Below are positions 22,608 through 32,605 of a stretch of 64,000 nt of DNA, one piece after another (positions within the stretch are counted from its first letter, which is position 1; each line of letters begins with the position of its first letter). The stretch is from an uncultured Oscillibacter sp. (GTDB taxonomy: Bacteria > Bacillota > Clostridia > Oscillospirales > Oscillospiraceae), in contig CAJTVF010000004.1 of NCBI GenBank assembly GCA_910579435.1, positions 1 through 64,000 of the forward strand. The letters run 5' to 3'. The translations under genes were made by a program, and so were the position numbers. The notes beneath the pieces are model-generated. The model saw only the letters and a program-made list of their open reading frames with translations. It was not told the origin of the DNA and made no database searches.

Positions 22608-25534
22608 ATGGGCATGTTGTACACTCCGGGACAGGCCGACGCCCTTTGCACGGTGATCGCGCTTGGATTTATCATCAGCTCCGAAGGCCAGCTCAAAGAC
22701 CATTCGTATATCATTTATCTGGATGGCACGGATGATGACGCCGAATACCGGCGGCACCGCCAGCTGGAAGCAAAGCTGGCAAAGCTGACGGGCATGAAAA
22801 AGCTGTTTGATCCGAAACCGCAGACCCCAGGCGGCAAGTCCCGCCAGCCCGTTATTTTGGCGCAGACGAACCGCTCTGTGCTGCAGGGGGAGATCATGGA
22901 GCACGAGAAGGCCATTTTCAAAATACTGGAAGACAAGGTGAACGACTTTGCAAAAGAACCTCTGCGCGGCGCTTATGTGGGCGGGTTCACCACCGAAGGA
23001 AAAACGCAGCTGCTGGACCCTTCGATCCTCTATTGGTACAAAGCGAATCATCGGAAACTTTCGCCGGCGGGATCGGAAGAGGAGCAGCAGGAGCGGATCG
23101 AAACGTCCTACCAAAACGCCTTAGCCGTCACGGAAACCGTCCAAAACTTCCTCGGCGGCGTGTTTTCAGGGGGGCAGGTTTTGAAGCACGGCGGTGAGCG
23201 CGTTTGCTGGCCCGATGAGCGCCCTCTGGCGGCCGAGCTGGAGAGACCGACCGGCTCCGACCTGTTTGCCAGCGTACACGGCATGACGCAGTCTATCATC
23301 CACTACTACGGAAACGGGGACCCCAACAAGGTGAATATCGAACTGGCCCTGAGCAAGGATACCTGCAAGGTGGCCTCCTGCATCCCGTGCAGTCTCTTCA
23401 TGTGGTCGAATGGGACCCCCGCCACCGCCACGCATTTCGGCAGGGGAGACAACTGGAATTTCCCCCCAAAAGCCTTCGCGCAGATGCGGATGTGCCCCAA
23501 TTCCAAGGACCTGACGCCCCTGTCCGGCTATCCCTGCGTGGTGCAGGGGACCAACGGTGAGCGCCTCTCCACCGTCTTCAACACGGTCATCAACAACTAC
23601 GTGCCCCGCCTGGAGGCCCTCAAGAGCTTTGTCAACGACCAGAAGAACCTGCGGGAATGGCTGCTGGCTCCCGTGACGGACGAGGTGCGCGGAGAGCGCA
23701 AAACCATGTCCCGCATGGCCATGGCCCGGGAGCTCTACGACGAGTTCCTGGAGCGCCGCAACGAGTGGTACAGCACGAAGAACCGGGTCTACGAAGAGTA
23801 CCGGGCCAGGGACGACCTGGACGGGTACGCCAATTGGCTCTCCAGCGAGGGACTGGTCCAGGAGGAACAGATCAGCAATTTCTATAACGACGCGGTGGTG
23901 CGGGGACATTACCACGAGGTGCTGACCCTCCTGGGGTTCCTCAACGTGTCTTCTCCCTCCGAGGCTTTGGAGAACACGAAGCAGAAGATGCGCTCCAGCC
24001 TGCGCCGCTCCCTGGACGGCTCCACCGACGTCTATCCGGTGCAGTTCCAGCCCAGCGACTGGTTCAAGTCCCTGCGGCCCAACCTCAGCCCCAAGGACCT
24101 GACCATGGCCGCCGAAAGCCTGGCCGCCGACTATCGCGCCAAGCAGCGGCGCCTGCGCGGTCTGAAAGCCCAGCTTGCGGAGCAAACGGCCATTGAAATC
24201 CCCGCCGAGGAACAGGAGCGGCTGAAAACGGAGGTCGAAAACCGCCGCCAGCAGCTCTCCCAATCCCAGCAGGCGCTGCTCTCTCAGTACGGGTCCGGCG
24301 CGCTTTCGGCGGTCAAGGCGGTCATCGGCATCTACAAGAACGAAAGGAATCCCTATGCCAAGGCGCAGGAGGTCATCGACAAAGCCCGCAGCGCAAAGGA
24401 TAAGCAAAAGCTGGACCTCACGGAAAGCCGCGTCTGCGACCTGCTGGAAGATATCGCGGACGACGTGGTGAAAAGCATCATCCAGTCCTGCCAGGCGCAG
24501 GACGCGGTGCTGCAGGATATAAACCGGCTCAACGAGGCCCGCATGGCCTGCTCCGAGGCCAAGGTCCGGGACATGACGCTCCAGAAGCAGCGCATTGAGG
24601 AGCAGATCCAAACGGTCCAGGCGGATCTGGACTTTCTCACCCCGCTGGTCACCGGCACCATTGCCGCGGCCAGTACCGAGGGCGCGGCGGACGCGGACGC
24701 CGCCCTGCTGACCGCCTCGGATGAGGCCCAGGACGAAAACTTCATGGACGTCATCATCAAGAGCGACGAATCCGGAAGCTTTTCCAGCAACAGCACCTCC
24801 TCCAGCTCCAGCCAGAGCAGCTGGAGCCTGGGCGGCTGGTTCTGGTCCGGCGGCGGTTCCCGCTCCACGCAGAACGCCGCTGAGACGCAGAAAAAGATGG
24901 AGCTGAACAAGAAGCTGGAGATCGGCTTCCGGGTCAAGAAGGTCTCCATCGACCGGGGCGGCTGGTTCAATCCCACCATTTTCAAGCTCAGCGACAACTA
25001 CTACCGCCTGGCGGACATCCGCGTCAGCAAGGGGCTGACCAAGACCGACGTCCACAAGGCCAGCTCCGCAGGGATGAATTCCGCCGCCCAGCTGAACGAG
25101 CTGGTCACCTATGAGGCCGAGGTGAACGGAGAGCATAAAAAGCTCAGCTACGTCCTGCCCTCCTTCCCCACCGGCTTTGTCATTGCCAAGGATATCACCA
25201 TCCGGATTCAGTGCGACAAAACCAGCGCCGAGTCCAGCCGCAAATACATGGAGCAGAGCGACGCCCGGGGGGGGGCGGCATCTTCGGCTTCCGCGCCAAC
25301 TCCGGAAGCTCCAGCAAGAGCCAGAGCGAATCCGCTTATTTTGGAAGCACCTCCAACTTTTTTTACATCCGCATCCCCGGCCCGCAGATTTTGGGATGGT
25401 TTCTGGAGCTCACCCCGGCGGACAATGCGTCTCCGTATCAAAAGCTGGACCCCAGTCTCTATTCCGACGCGCTGGACGCCCTGCTCCCGGAGCAGAAGGA
25501 AGACGGGGCGCCGGAGGAGGGCGGAACGGCCTGA
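22608..25534 (+). CDS. Large unrecognised protein, frameshifted at a 9-G tract
   Basis: About 975 residues if one G is added. I do not recognise the family. Visible: no signal peptide; an N-terminal globular part (~1-400) with the Cys-containing stretch DTCKVASCIPCSLFMW; two helical coiled-coil sections (~500-600 and ~620-700, rich in Gln, Glu and Leu); a Ser-rich linker (SSNSTSSSSSQSSWS) leading to WFWSGGGS; then a beta-rich C-terminal region with RGGWFNPTIFKLSDNYYRL and, after the frameshift, GGIFGFRANSGSSSKSQSES and IRIPGPQILGWFLELTP. The run of nine G at 25267-25275 ends the upstream frame in junk to 25655; ten G (or seven) joins it to the frame ending at 25534. Strong ribosome site and promoter suggest an active gene. 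A hairpin follows at about 25566-25597. Could be phase-variable, decayed, or a sequencing slip. Confidence 0.75.
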
Positions 25535-25565
25535 GCCCGGCGTTCCGCTGTCCGGCAGAACGATG

Positions 25566-25597
25566 AAAGACCGCCTTAGAGGCTCGTCTGAGGCGGC
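25566..25597 (+). terminator. Hairpin after unknown-protein gene
   Basis: ACCGCCTTAGAGG ... CGTCTGAGGCGGCC forms an imperfect ~10-bp stem, followed by TTCCTT. Confidence 0.45.
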
Positions 25598-25717
25598 CTT
25601 CCTTCCGCGCCCCGCTTCCATACGGGCCGGCCCATCCGTTCGCCCTCTGTCCTGAGGAAGACACGCTCGTCCGAATGGCTTTCTCAGCCAAATTTATTGT
25701 TGTGGGTGATCGAAACG

Positions 25718-27212
25718 ATGAGGAACCTGACGACCAATCTCGCGCTCCTGATGGAATGGGCCCGCGTTACGCCGAAGGAACTAAACCGCGCGCTGGGAAT
25801 CGACCCCTCCCTCATTTCCCGCTGGCGCACCGGCTCCCGCCGCCTGCCGGCAGGAAGCCGGTGGTGCGGGCGGCTGACGGAGTATTTCCTCCAGGTCCGC
25901 AGGGACGAGGTAACGGCGCTGATGGCCCGGGTCTCCCCCCTGGGGCTGTCGCAGGGACAGCCGGCCGAGGAGCTTTTGGAGCGTTGGCTGGGGGAAAGTA
26001 TGGGCTCCTGGGAGGACCGGGACGCGCTGCTTGCGCTTTCCCGGAATCAGGGTGGGCGAGGGGGGAAGCGCCTCCGGCCGCCGGACGCGGGCCCCCTTTC
26101 CGGCGACGGGGCGGTGCGGAAGCTGCTTATGGAATTCCTCGACGGTGTGCTGGCCCAGCCGGGCTCTGGAGAAATCGTATTCTTCTGCTCCGAGGGGCTG
26201 GAGCTCTACACGGGACGAGCAATACCTCCAGGCGCTCCAGGAAAAGCTCCGGGTCCTTTTCAAAAAGGGGAAGCGGATCCGGGCGGTGCTGCGCACCAAC
26301 TACCGGCCCGGCGATGTGGCGCTTGCCTGCGGCCCCTGGCTGAGGGCCCATCTGATGGGCCACGTACAAAGTTTTTACTATGACGACTTCCGCCTTTTGG
26401 AACACGCGGAAATCCTGTTTGGGCTGCGGGACAGGCTCATGGTGCAGGTCCGTATGCAAAAAGGCATCCCGCAGGCGGTCATCCACCGGCGGCCGGAGCC
26501 CGTCGCCAAAGCAGAGGCGTATTTCGACGACCGCGCCCGGTGCGCCCGGCCCCGCTTCGTGTACCGGTTTTTCCCGTACCCGATGGGTCTCCTCTGCGGG
26601 ATGCCCTCCGGCGGCGAAGAACCGGTATACCTGTTGGCCAGACTGCCGGACCTTGGGGGCGGCTTTGAGACTCTCTCCCGGTATCTGCGCCTGCGGCCGG
26701 AGGAAACCACACGTTTTCGACAGCAATTCTGGCCATTGGCGCTCACCTTGCGGGATGGGGACCGCCACGCGCAGATGCGCCAGGTCTTCTGCGAGGACAA
26801 CATCGACGAGGCGCTGGACGGTACGCGGCACCTCTGCCGCCCGTTCAGTGAGATCTGCGGCAGACGGCTCTATCTCAGTACAAGGGGTTTGGCGGAGCAG
26901 CTGAGGGAAATTCGCTGGGCTCTGGAGCGGAAGCCGGGCTATCAGGTCTGCTTCATGCCGCAGGAGTGGTTCGACCGGCTGGGTATGGAGCTTGTGGTGT
27001 GGGGAAGCGGCGCCGCCGTCGCGTGGATCGCCGGACAGCAGTCCGCAGCCTGCCGCGATTACCCCAACACCACCGCCCTCCACGGTTTCTGCGCCACCAT
27101 GTGGGACCGGATTCCGCCTACTCAGCGCAGCCGGCAGGCCGCGCTGAAGCGGCTGGAGCGCTGGCTGGAACGGGTGAGGAGGTTTGGGCTGATTCCGGAG
27201 GCGGCCCCATAA
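25718..27212 (+). CDS. HTH (XRE-like) regulator with large unknown C-terminal domain, frameshifted
   Basis: About 497 residues when one G is removed at 26212-26214 (ELYT then DEQYLQALQEK). The N-terminus is a helix-turn-helix (LLMEWARVTPKELNRALGID followed by PSLISRWRTGSR), like the XRE/lambda-repressor fold. The rest is unrecognised: a helical region, EIVFFCSEGLELYT, then HVQSFYYDDFRLLEHAEILF, FVYRFFPYPMGLLCG and a C-terminal Arg-rich helix. No membrane segments. As the only regulator beside the unknown large protein it is the natural candidate to bind the palindrome at 22473-22496. As given the frame breaks after ~165 residues, leaving only a DNA-binding fragment. Neighbouring G-run frameshifts in both genes may mean joint decay or sequencing error. 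Confidence 0.65.
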
Positions 27213-27498
27213 GCATACATTTCGCGAAAGGAGGCGCCGGCCTGTGCGCAGAGGAAACGGGCCAGGGGGCCCCTAACCGAAACGACGAGCACCGGGCCTC
27301 GGCTTCTCCGGAATCCGCGGCCCGAGGCAAAAAGAAGGCCGCCAGAGCGTCCTGTGGATACGGGAACCTCTGAATAAATCACCAATTTCAAGCTATGTGC
27401 TGCGAGCAGGGCAGAATCGTCCGAGCAAGCAGGAAGTTGCTGGAGCGATTTTTACTGATAAGCTCCCCCGGACCTTGTAAAAGGGCGTAGTTCCCCCT

Positions 27499-27879
27499 TT
27501 ACCAAGCAGGAGAGAGATTCCTTCCAGCCCTGGCAAGCGCATATAAATTGGCGCAGGCAAACATCGCGTATAAACGATTCTCATTCTTCCGGAGCCCGCG
27601 GTACACGGTTTTTCTGCATCCAAACTGACATTTGATGATCCGAAAGGCATGCTCCACCTTGCAGCGTACAGAGGACTTGAGATATTCAATATGCCTTTCC
27701 CAGTCAATCGCCTTGTCAGAAACCCGGGCGAGGGAACCAGGACGGCGGTTAATACGGTAATCAATGCTGGAAAGGTGGGCGTCACTGGTCACTTCAGACC
27801 TTTTCTGAATGCCCAAATAAGCGGAATCACCATAAACGACCTCGTCCTCCTTGCGAATCAGATTGGCTCCATGACACAT
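27499..27879 (-). pseudogene. IS5-family transposase, C-terminal remnant
   Basis: About 126 residues: KEDEVVYGDSAYLGIQKR, then VEHAFRIIKCQFGCRKTVYR and RLYAMFACANLYALAR. These are the C-terminal DDE motifs (D in YGDSAYLG, E in VEHAFR) of IS5/IS1182-type transposases. The N-terminal half, including the first catalytic Asp, is missing; upstream codons have no similarity. No terminal inverted repeats were found. 27213-27498 and 27880-28092 hold no recognisable gene. Confidence 0.85.
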
Positions 27880-28092
27880 CGTACAAACCCGGCCTCGTCC
27901 TCCTGAACATAGGCGACAACACGTTGTAGATTTTACCCGACCTGACCCAAATCTATTGAATTAGTCCTCCGCCCATGTTATCCTGCCATCACGACAACCA
28001 GTCGTATCAGACGGGAAATTGGAAGTCAATTTGTACCCTGAAAATTGAACACCCATCACCAGAGACGATACTCGCCAGGGAAGCGACGCCAA

Positions 28093-28279
28093 GATGCTGA
28101 GAACAGCCGAGCGTGCCAAGGTTGAAGAAAACGCCGTGGAGGTCAAACAAGGCCACAGGGCAGAAACAGGTATGGCGCATGGCCAATTGAAATCTCAAAG
28201 CAGTCGATACAAAAAAGCCGCTGAACTGCTGCAACAATTCAGCGGCCTGCCGCATTTCGGAAAACACAGCTTGATCTGA
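28093..28279 (+). pseudogene. Mobile-element protein fragment, family unknown
   Basis: A frame MLRTAERAKVEENAVEV ... SSRYKKAAELLQQFSG (~60 residues) has the amphipathic, Lys/Glu-rich look of conjugative-element proteins but no motif I can name. It has no ribosome site. Its end overlaps the truncated recombinase remnant region on the other strand. Kept only as possible debris. Confidence 0.3.
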
Positions 28280-28319
28280 GAACAGTCTAACAGAGCGGCT
28301 CTCCGAAACGCAAGAAGAA

Positions 28320-28880
28320 TTTTGAAGGAGGTACTACATAACAATGAAGCTCTGGCGTTCTTCTTCGGGCACTTGAACCGGGGCCGCTGGGCCTGCACCT
28401 GATCGAATAACTCCTTGCTGACCAGGCCTTGTTTGAAAATTGGCGGAATGCCGGATTGGGGCAGATTTTTTTGCCAGGCAAGGCGATTGGACGCGGGAAT
28501 CCTGACGGATTTCAAGTCCAATCAACGCAGTCCTGGCGGAAAAAGATGCCCCAAGACGGCGTTTTGCCTTTTTTCAAACAAGACCTAATCGCCGGATGAT
28601 GGTCAGCAATCTTGATCCACTGGCTTTCATCCTTCATACGTACCCGGTGCCCGCCTACCTCCGTTACTTCCCGCTTGCCCATGATGTAGGCGCCGGTGCA
28701 GCGTTCATCGTCCAGGATATGCACCACCGCAGATGTGGACCATATCCCGCAGCACCGGGAAATGTCGCGGCCGTTGTAGCCGTGGGCCGCTTTGTACTTG
28801 GCAGGAGTGGGGATATTCCGCTCAAACAGGGCCTTGACGATCTCATTCGGTTTGTATCCGCCTTGTTGAATTTTTTCTGA
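28320..28880 (-). pseudogene. Large serine recombinase remnant interrupted by a MITE
   Basis: Reading from 28880: GGYKPNEIVKALFERNIPTP, YNGRDISRCCGIWSTSAV, VHILDDERCTGAYIMGKREV and RMKDESQWIKIADHHPAI, the recombinase domain of Tn4451/TnpX-like large serine recombinases. The frame is cut by the MITE (28586-28424) and resumes as VSKELFDQVQAQRPRF and PKKNARASLL. Removing the MITE rejoins HHPAI-VSKELF in the same order. The catalytic Ser domain and the C-terminal coiled coil are missing, so it was already a fragment or was later truncated. Confidence 0.8.
28424..28586. mobile_element. Hairpin MITE, copy C (inverted)
   Basis: It is in the opposite orientation to copy A and nearly identical over its length, with a few changes. 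Ends are AGGCCTTGTTTGAAAA and TTTTTTCAAACAAGACCT. Where copy A pairs GATTTGAC/GTCAAATC, copy C pairs GATTGGAC/GTCCAATC, a compensatory change. It is inserted in the large serine recombinase remnant, giving a clear empty-site reconstruction. Confidence 0.88.
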
Positions 28881-28888
28881 ACGGGCCC

Positions 28889-29602
28889 TCAGCGCTCCCC
28901 GCCCCGGAGGGCTTCAATTTCCCCCGCCGTCAGATACCGCCACTTCCCCGGCGGGAGGTCCCCCAGCTCCAGCGTGTGCTCCCGCACCCGGCGGAGGCGC
29001 TCCACCTCCAGCCCGCAGGCGGCGCACATCCGGCGGACCTGGCGGTTTTTCCCCTGGCGGATGGTGACGGCCAGCACGGCCCGCCCCTCCCCCTGCCGGA
29101 GGGTCTCCACCCAAGCGGGGAGGATTGGCTCCCCCTCCAGCTCCCGCAGGCGGGACAAACGCTCCGCCGCCCCCGCCGCAGGGCCCCGGACCCAGACGTG
29201 GTAGGTTTTCTCCGCCTCCCCGCTGGGGTGCGTCAGCCGCTGGGCCAGCGCCCCGTCGTTGGTCAGCAGCAGCAGCCCCTCGGAGTCCAGGTCCAGCCGC
29301 CCCACGGGATACACCCGGACGCCGCAGCCCGCCGTCAGGTCCGCCACGGTCCTCCGGCCCTGTTCGTCGGAGAGGGTGGTGACATAACCCCGGGGCTTGT
29401 TCAGCAGGAGATACGCCGCTTCCGCCCGTTTCGGCAGAGGCCTGCCGTCCAGGCGCACGTCGTCCCGGTCCGGGTCGGCCTTGGCCCCCAGCCGGGCGGC
29501 TTCGCCGTTCACCGTCACCCGGCCCGCCTCTATGTAGCCCTCCGCCGCCCGCCGGGAGCAGACCCCGGCGGCGGAGAGCAGTTTTTGCAGCCGATCTTCC
29601 AT
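28889..29602 (-). CDS. rluB: 23S rRNA pseudouridine synthase, RluB/RsuA family
   Basis: 237 residues. S4 RNA-binding domain at the N-terminus (RLQKLLSAAGVCSRRAAEGY), then the catalytic motif VGRLDLDSEGLLLLTNDG with the nucleophilic Asp in RLD, LNKPRGYVTT, and GKNRQVRRMCAACG. RluB modifies U2605 of 23S rRNA; RsuA the 16S rRNA; the two cannot be separated firmly here, and the scpB-adjacent clostridial context favours RluB. It is last in the scpA-scpB-gerW-dacF run, 4 bp after dacF. Confidence 0.92.
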   Translation of the reverse strand: MEDRLQKLLSAAGVCSRRAAEGYIEAGRVTVNGEAARLGAKADPDRDDVRLDGRPLPKRAEAAYLLLNKPRGYVTTLSDEQGRRTVADLTAGCGVRVYPVGRLDLDSEGLLLLTNDGALAQRLTHPSGEAEKTYHVWVRGPAAGAAERLSRLRELEGEPILPAWVETLRQGEGRAVLAVTIRQGKNRQVRRMCAACGLEVERLRRVREHTLELGDLPPGKWRYLTAGEIEALRGGER

Positions 29603-29606
29603 CGCT

Positions 29607-30725
29607 TCACCTATACTTCCGCAGTACCGTCATAGCGGTTTCCACCTCCGGCTTCCAGGAGCCGGAATCCGGCGCAGCGGCCTCCTGGGCGGCCGGCGGG
29701 CTGATATCTCTTCCCACAAGGAGGTCCACGCGGCCTACCTCCTTGCCGTTCAGGGAAAACACCGCCTCCCCCACCCGGGTCCCCGCCCGGAGGGGCGCAG
29801 TCAGCTCCCGGTCCAACTCCAGATTGGTCTCCAGCGTCTCCCCCTGGGCCAGGGGCCAGGCGAAGCTGTCCGCCGCGATGAGGGGGCTTCCCTTCTCCTC
29901 CGCCAGCTCATGGCCCAGCTGGGCCATCCGCTTCGCCGGGTAGGCGGAAAAGCCGTAATCGTAAAGGCTTTGGTGGTCCGCCCAGTCGTTGCCGTCCTGG
30001 AGGGTCACGGCGATGAGCCGCTGGCCGTTTCGCTCCGCGCAGCTCACCAGGGTCCGTCCCGCCGCCCGGGTGTAGCCGGTCTTCAGGCCCAGGCAGCCGT
30101 CCACATAGCTCAACAGCTTGTTATGGTTCGTCATGGTCCGCCCGCCGATGCTTACCGTCCGGGTGGAGGCGATGCGGACCAGGGTCTCGTTCCCCATGGC
30201 CGCCCGGGCCAGCAGGGCCATGTCATAAGCGGTGGAGTAGTGGGCCTCATCATCCAGGCCGTTGGGGTTGGCGAAGGAGGAATCCTCCATGCCCAATTCC
30301 GCCGCCGTCTCGTTCATCCGCTTCACAAAGCCCTTCACACTGCCCCCCACGTGCTCCGCCACCGCCACGGCGGCGTCGTTTCCGGAGCAGAGGAGCAAGC
30401 CGTAGAGCAGGGTCTCCAGGGTCAGCTCCTCCCCCTCCTTCAGGTACATGGAGGAGCCCTCCGTATAGGCGGCCTCCCGGCTCACCTTCACCGTGTCCGA
30501 CAGATTCCCGTCCCGGATCGCCACCAGGGCCGTCAGAATCTTCGTGGTGCTGGCAATCAGCATCCGGGCCCCGGCGTTCCGCTCATAGAGCACCCGGCCG
30601 CTGTCCATATCCATCAAAATGGCGGAGGAGGCGGAGACCTCTACCGCCTCCGCGCGGCCCGTCAGCAGGCAGGCCAGGAGCAAAAGCAGCGCCCCGGCCC
30701 GCCGGAGGGGAAACGTTTTAGGCAA
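29607..30725 (-). CDS. D-alanyl-D-alanine carboxypeptidase (DacF/PBP5 family)
   Basis: 372 residues with a signal peptide (LRRAGALLLLLACLLTGRAEA). Peptidase S11 motifs: STTK (nucleophile Ser and Lys), CSGND (SxN) and LKTGYT (KTG). A PBP5-type C-terminal domain follows (~270-360). It trims terminal D-Ala from peptidoglycan stem peptides; clostridial members beside gerW are often sporulation-linked (DacF-like). It has no obvious C-terminal amphipathic anchor beyond the last ~20 residues (VETAMTVLRKYR). Confidence 0.93.
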   Translation of the reverse strand: MPKTFPLRRAGALLLLLACLLTGRAEAVEVSASSAILMDMDSGRVLYERNAGARMLIASTTKILTALVAIRDGNLSDTVKVSREAAYTEGSSMYLKEGEELTLETLLYGLLLCSGNDAAVAVAEHVGGSVKGFVKRMNETAAELGMEDSSFANPNGLDDEAHYSTAYDMALLARAAMGNETLVRIASTRTVSIGGRTMTNHNKLLSYVDGCLGLKTGYTRAAGRTLVSCAERNGQRLIAVTLQDGNDWADHQSLYDYGFSAYPAKRMAQLGHELAEEKGSPLIAADSFAWPLAQGETLETNLELDRELTAPLRAGTRVGEAVFSLNGKEVGRVDLLVGRDISPPAAQEAAAPDSGSWKPEVETAMTVLRKYR

Positions 30726-30774
30726 GCGTCATCACTCCGTTCGTCAACAGTCAAGTGATGCTAGTATGTCCAAA

Positions 30775-31182
30775 TCAGACGGATTCTTGCTCCTTCTCCG
30801 CCTTTTTCTTGTCCAGGAATTTTTCCGCCTTGTCCATCAGGTCCGGCGCCATCTCCACGATGCGGTCCAGGGTCGTCACCGGGGGCGCCGCCACCGGCAG
30901 GACCCGGGTCACGCCGTCCTTGATGGTCAGGAAGGCCACGGGGTCGATCTTCACCCCCGCGCCGCCGCCGCCGCCGAAGCCTTTGGGCTGTATCTTGCCG
31001 TAGTCTCCGCCGCCGCTTCCGAAGCCGAAATTGACCCTGGAAATGGGAATCAGGGTCACGCCGTCCGGGGTGTTGATGGGCTGGCCCACAATGACGTTGG
31101 TGTCCACCAGCTCGTGGACCTTTTCAATTGTGGAGCGCATCAGCTCGCTGACCGGGTGCTTCTTGTCCATCGTGTTGTCCAT
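30775..31182 (-). CDS. gerW: Sporulation protein GerW (YtfJ)
   Basis: 135 residues. The YtfJ motifs GQPINTPDGVTLIPISRVNFGF, a glycine run (GFGSGGGDYG, GFGGGGGAGVK) and PVAFLTI are present. In Bacillus it is required for activity of spore cortex lytic enzymes and germinant response, and is expressed late under sigma-G/K. Located between the DUF2953 gene and the carboxypeptidase, a conserved clostridial order. Confidence 0.92.
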   Translation of the reverse strand: MDNTMDKKHPVSELMRSTIEKVHELVDTNVIVGQPINTPDGVTLIPISRVNFGFGSGGGDYGKIQPKGFGGGGGAGVKIDPVAFLTIKDGVTRVLPVAAPPVTTLDRIVEMAPDLMDKAEKFLDKKKAEKEQESV

Positions 31183-31300
31183 CTTGTACGTCCTTTCTAA
31201 ACCTCCGGAATTTTTATGAACCTATGGGGACCTCCTCCGGGTCACCGCAAAATCTGCGGATTTTGCGGAAGAGGAGGAAGGAATGGAGCGGGCGGAGTCC

Positions 31301-31972
31301 TCACCGCGCGGCGGCGGGGACGGAACCGGGCGGAATTTCTTCCGGCGACGGCAGACGGGTCCTGCACCGCTTCCGCCAGCGCAGGAACCACTTCAAAGCC
31401 GGGAAGGCCATGCCGAAGCCCGCCGCCAGCAGCGTCCCGATGCGAAGGGTAATCCCGACTTCTCCTTCTGTCATTATGCCAGGGGCATTGAAATCCACGT
31501 CCGTGTGAATATAGGGGTCCCGGATATCCAGCAGCTTCTCCAGCAGGGGCATCCCCGTCCAGACGGCGGCCTGAAGCTCTCCGTAAAGCTGGGCGGAGGC
31601 CGCGGGGTCCTCCTGGCCCCCCAGCGCCAGGGACAGCCGCAGGGGCTTCACCCGGATTCCCCGGCGGGTCCGTTCCAGGGCCCGTTTCAGCGGCGGGAGC
31701 AGGGTGCGGAGGGCGTCCTTCCCGTCCTCCAGGGTGAAGGAGAGCTTCGGCTTTCCCGCCTCCGGCTCCTTTTTTGGGGGCGTTTGCTTTTTCTTCTTTG
31801 GGGGCTTTTTGGCCTTTTTCGGCTTAGCGGGAAGGATCTGCACCCGCAGAAAGCCGAACTGTACATCCAGCCGGAGGTCTCCCCCGCCGAAAGCCGCCCA
31901 GGCGCCCACCCGGGTCCGGCAGAGCAGGACCGTCAGCAGTACGATGACCGCCAGAATCCACAGCCAAACCAT
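31301..31972 (-). CDS. DUF2953 domain protein, membrane-anchored
   Basis: 223 residues. One N-terminal membrane segment (VWLWILAVIVLLTVLLCRT), a basic Lys/Pro-rich linker (PAKPKKAKKPPKKKKQTPPK) and a domain with LYGELQAAVWTGMPLL, then TDVDFNAPGIMTEGEVGITL and a second hydrophobic segment. This is the DUF2953 pattern of spore-formers, usually found next to gerW; function unknown but probably sporulation-linked. It follows scpB by 18 bp. Confidence 0.8.
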   Translation of the reverse strand: MVWLWILAVIVLLTVLLCRTRVGAWAAFGGGDLRLDVQFGFLRVQILPAKPKKAKKPPKKKKQTPPKKEPEAGKPKLSFTLEDGKDALRTLLPPLKRALERTRRGIRVKPLRLSLALGGQEDPAASAQLYGELQAAVWTGMPLLEKLLDIRDPYIHTDVDFNAPGIMTEGEVGITLRIGTLLAAGFGMAFPALKWFLRWRKRCRTRLPSPEEIPPGSVPAAAR

Positions 31973-31990
31973 AGGCGGCGCCTCCTTTCC

Positions 31991-32596
31991 TTACTCCGGC
32001 TCCTCCTCGGAGGATACGATTTCCCCATTCTCCCCCAGGCGCATCTGGCCGTCGGCCTCCGGGTCCAGGGGGTCCTCCTCCCCGGAGGGCTCCGTCAGCT
32101 CCGGCAGGTCCTCCAGGCTGCTGAGGTGAAAGGCCCGGAGAAACTGCTTGGTCGTCCGGTACAGCCGGGGACGCCCCGGCACCTGGAGCCGCCCGCACTC
32201 CTCGATAAGGTCCCGGTTTAACAGCAGGCTCATGGTATAGGAGCTGTCCACGCCCCGGATCTGGTCCACATAAGCCCGGGTCGTGGGCTGGTAATAGGCG
32301 ATAATGGTCAGAGCCTCCAGCGCCGGCTGGCTGAGCTTGGCGGGCTTGCGGACCTCCAGGGCCCGGTGTACCGCGTCCCCGAACTCCGGGGCGGAGCAGA
32401 GCTGCCAGCAGTCGTCCATCTGGACCAGGCGGATGCCCCGCCGTTCAAAGGCGTAATGGTCGCCAAGGTCCTTCAGCGCCCGCTCCACGGCGGGGCGGGC
32501 CAGCTCCAGGGCGGCGCAGAGGCGCTTGATTTGCACCGGCTCGCCGGAGGCGAACAAAATCGCCTCCACGGCGGCTTCGATTTCCTTTCTCTCCAT
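31991..32596 (-). CDS. scpB: Segregation and condensation protein ScpB
   Basis: 201 residues. Two winged-helix domains: AAVEAILFASGEPVQIKRL at the start and LSQPALEALTIIAYYQPTTR-AYVDQIRGVDSSY, the family hallmark, then CGRLQVPGRPRLYRTTKQFL. It binds ScpA in the SMC complex that condenses and segregates chromosomes. The acidic C-terminal tail (~170-201) is variable. It starts 10 bp after scpA. Confidence 0.95.
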   Translation of the reverse strand: MERKEIEAAVEAILFASGEPVQIKRLCAALELARPAVERALKDLGDHYAFERRGIRLVQMDDCWQLCSAPEFGDAVHRALEVRKPAKLSQPALEALTIIAYYQPTTRAYVDQIRGVDSSYTMSLLLNRDLIEECGRLQVPGRPRLYRTTKQFLRAFHLSSLEDLPELTEPSGEEDPLDPEADGQMRLGENGEIVSSEEEPE

Positions 32597-32605
32597 GGAT
32601 TCTCC

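Noticed and set aside
19880..22735. 951-codon plus-strand open frame through the hybrid kinase
   Set aside because: It is antisense to a kinase with every expected motif; the product is Leu/Gly/His-rich with no recognisable domain.
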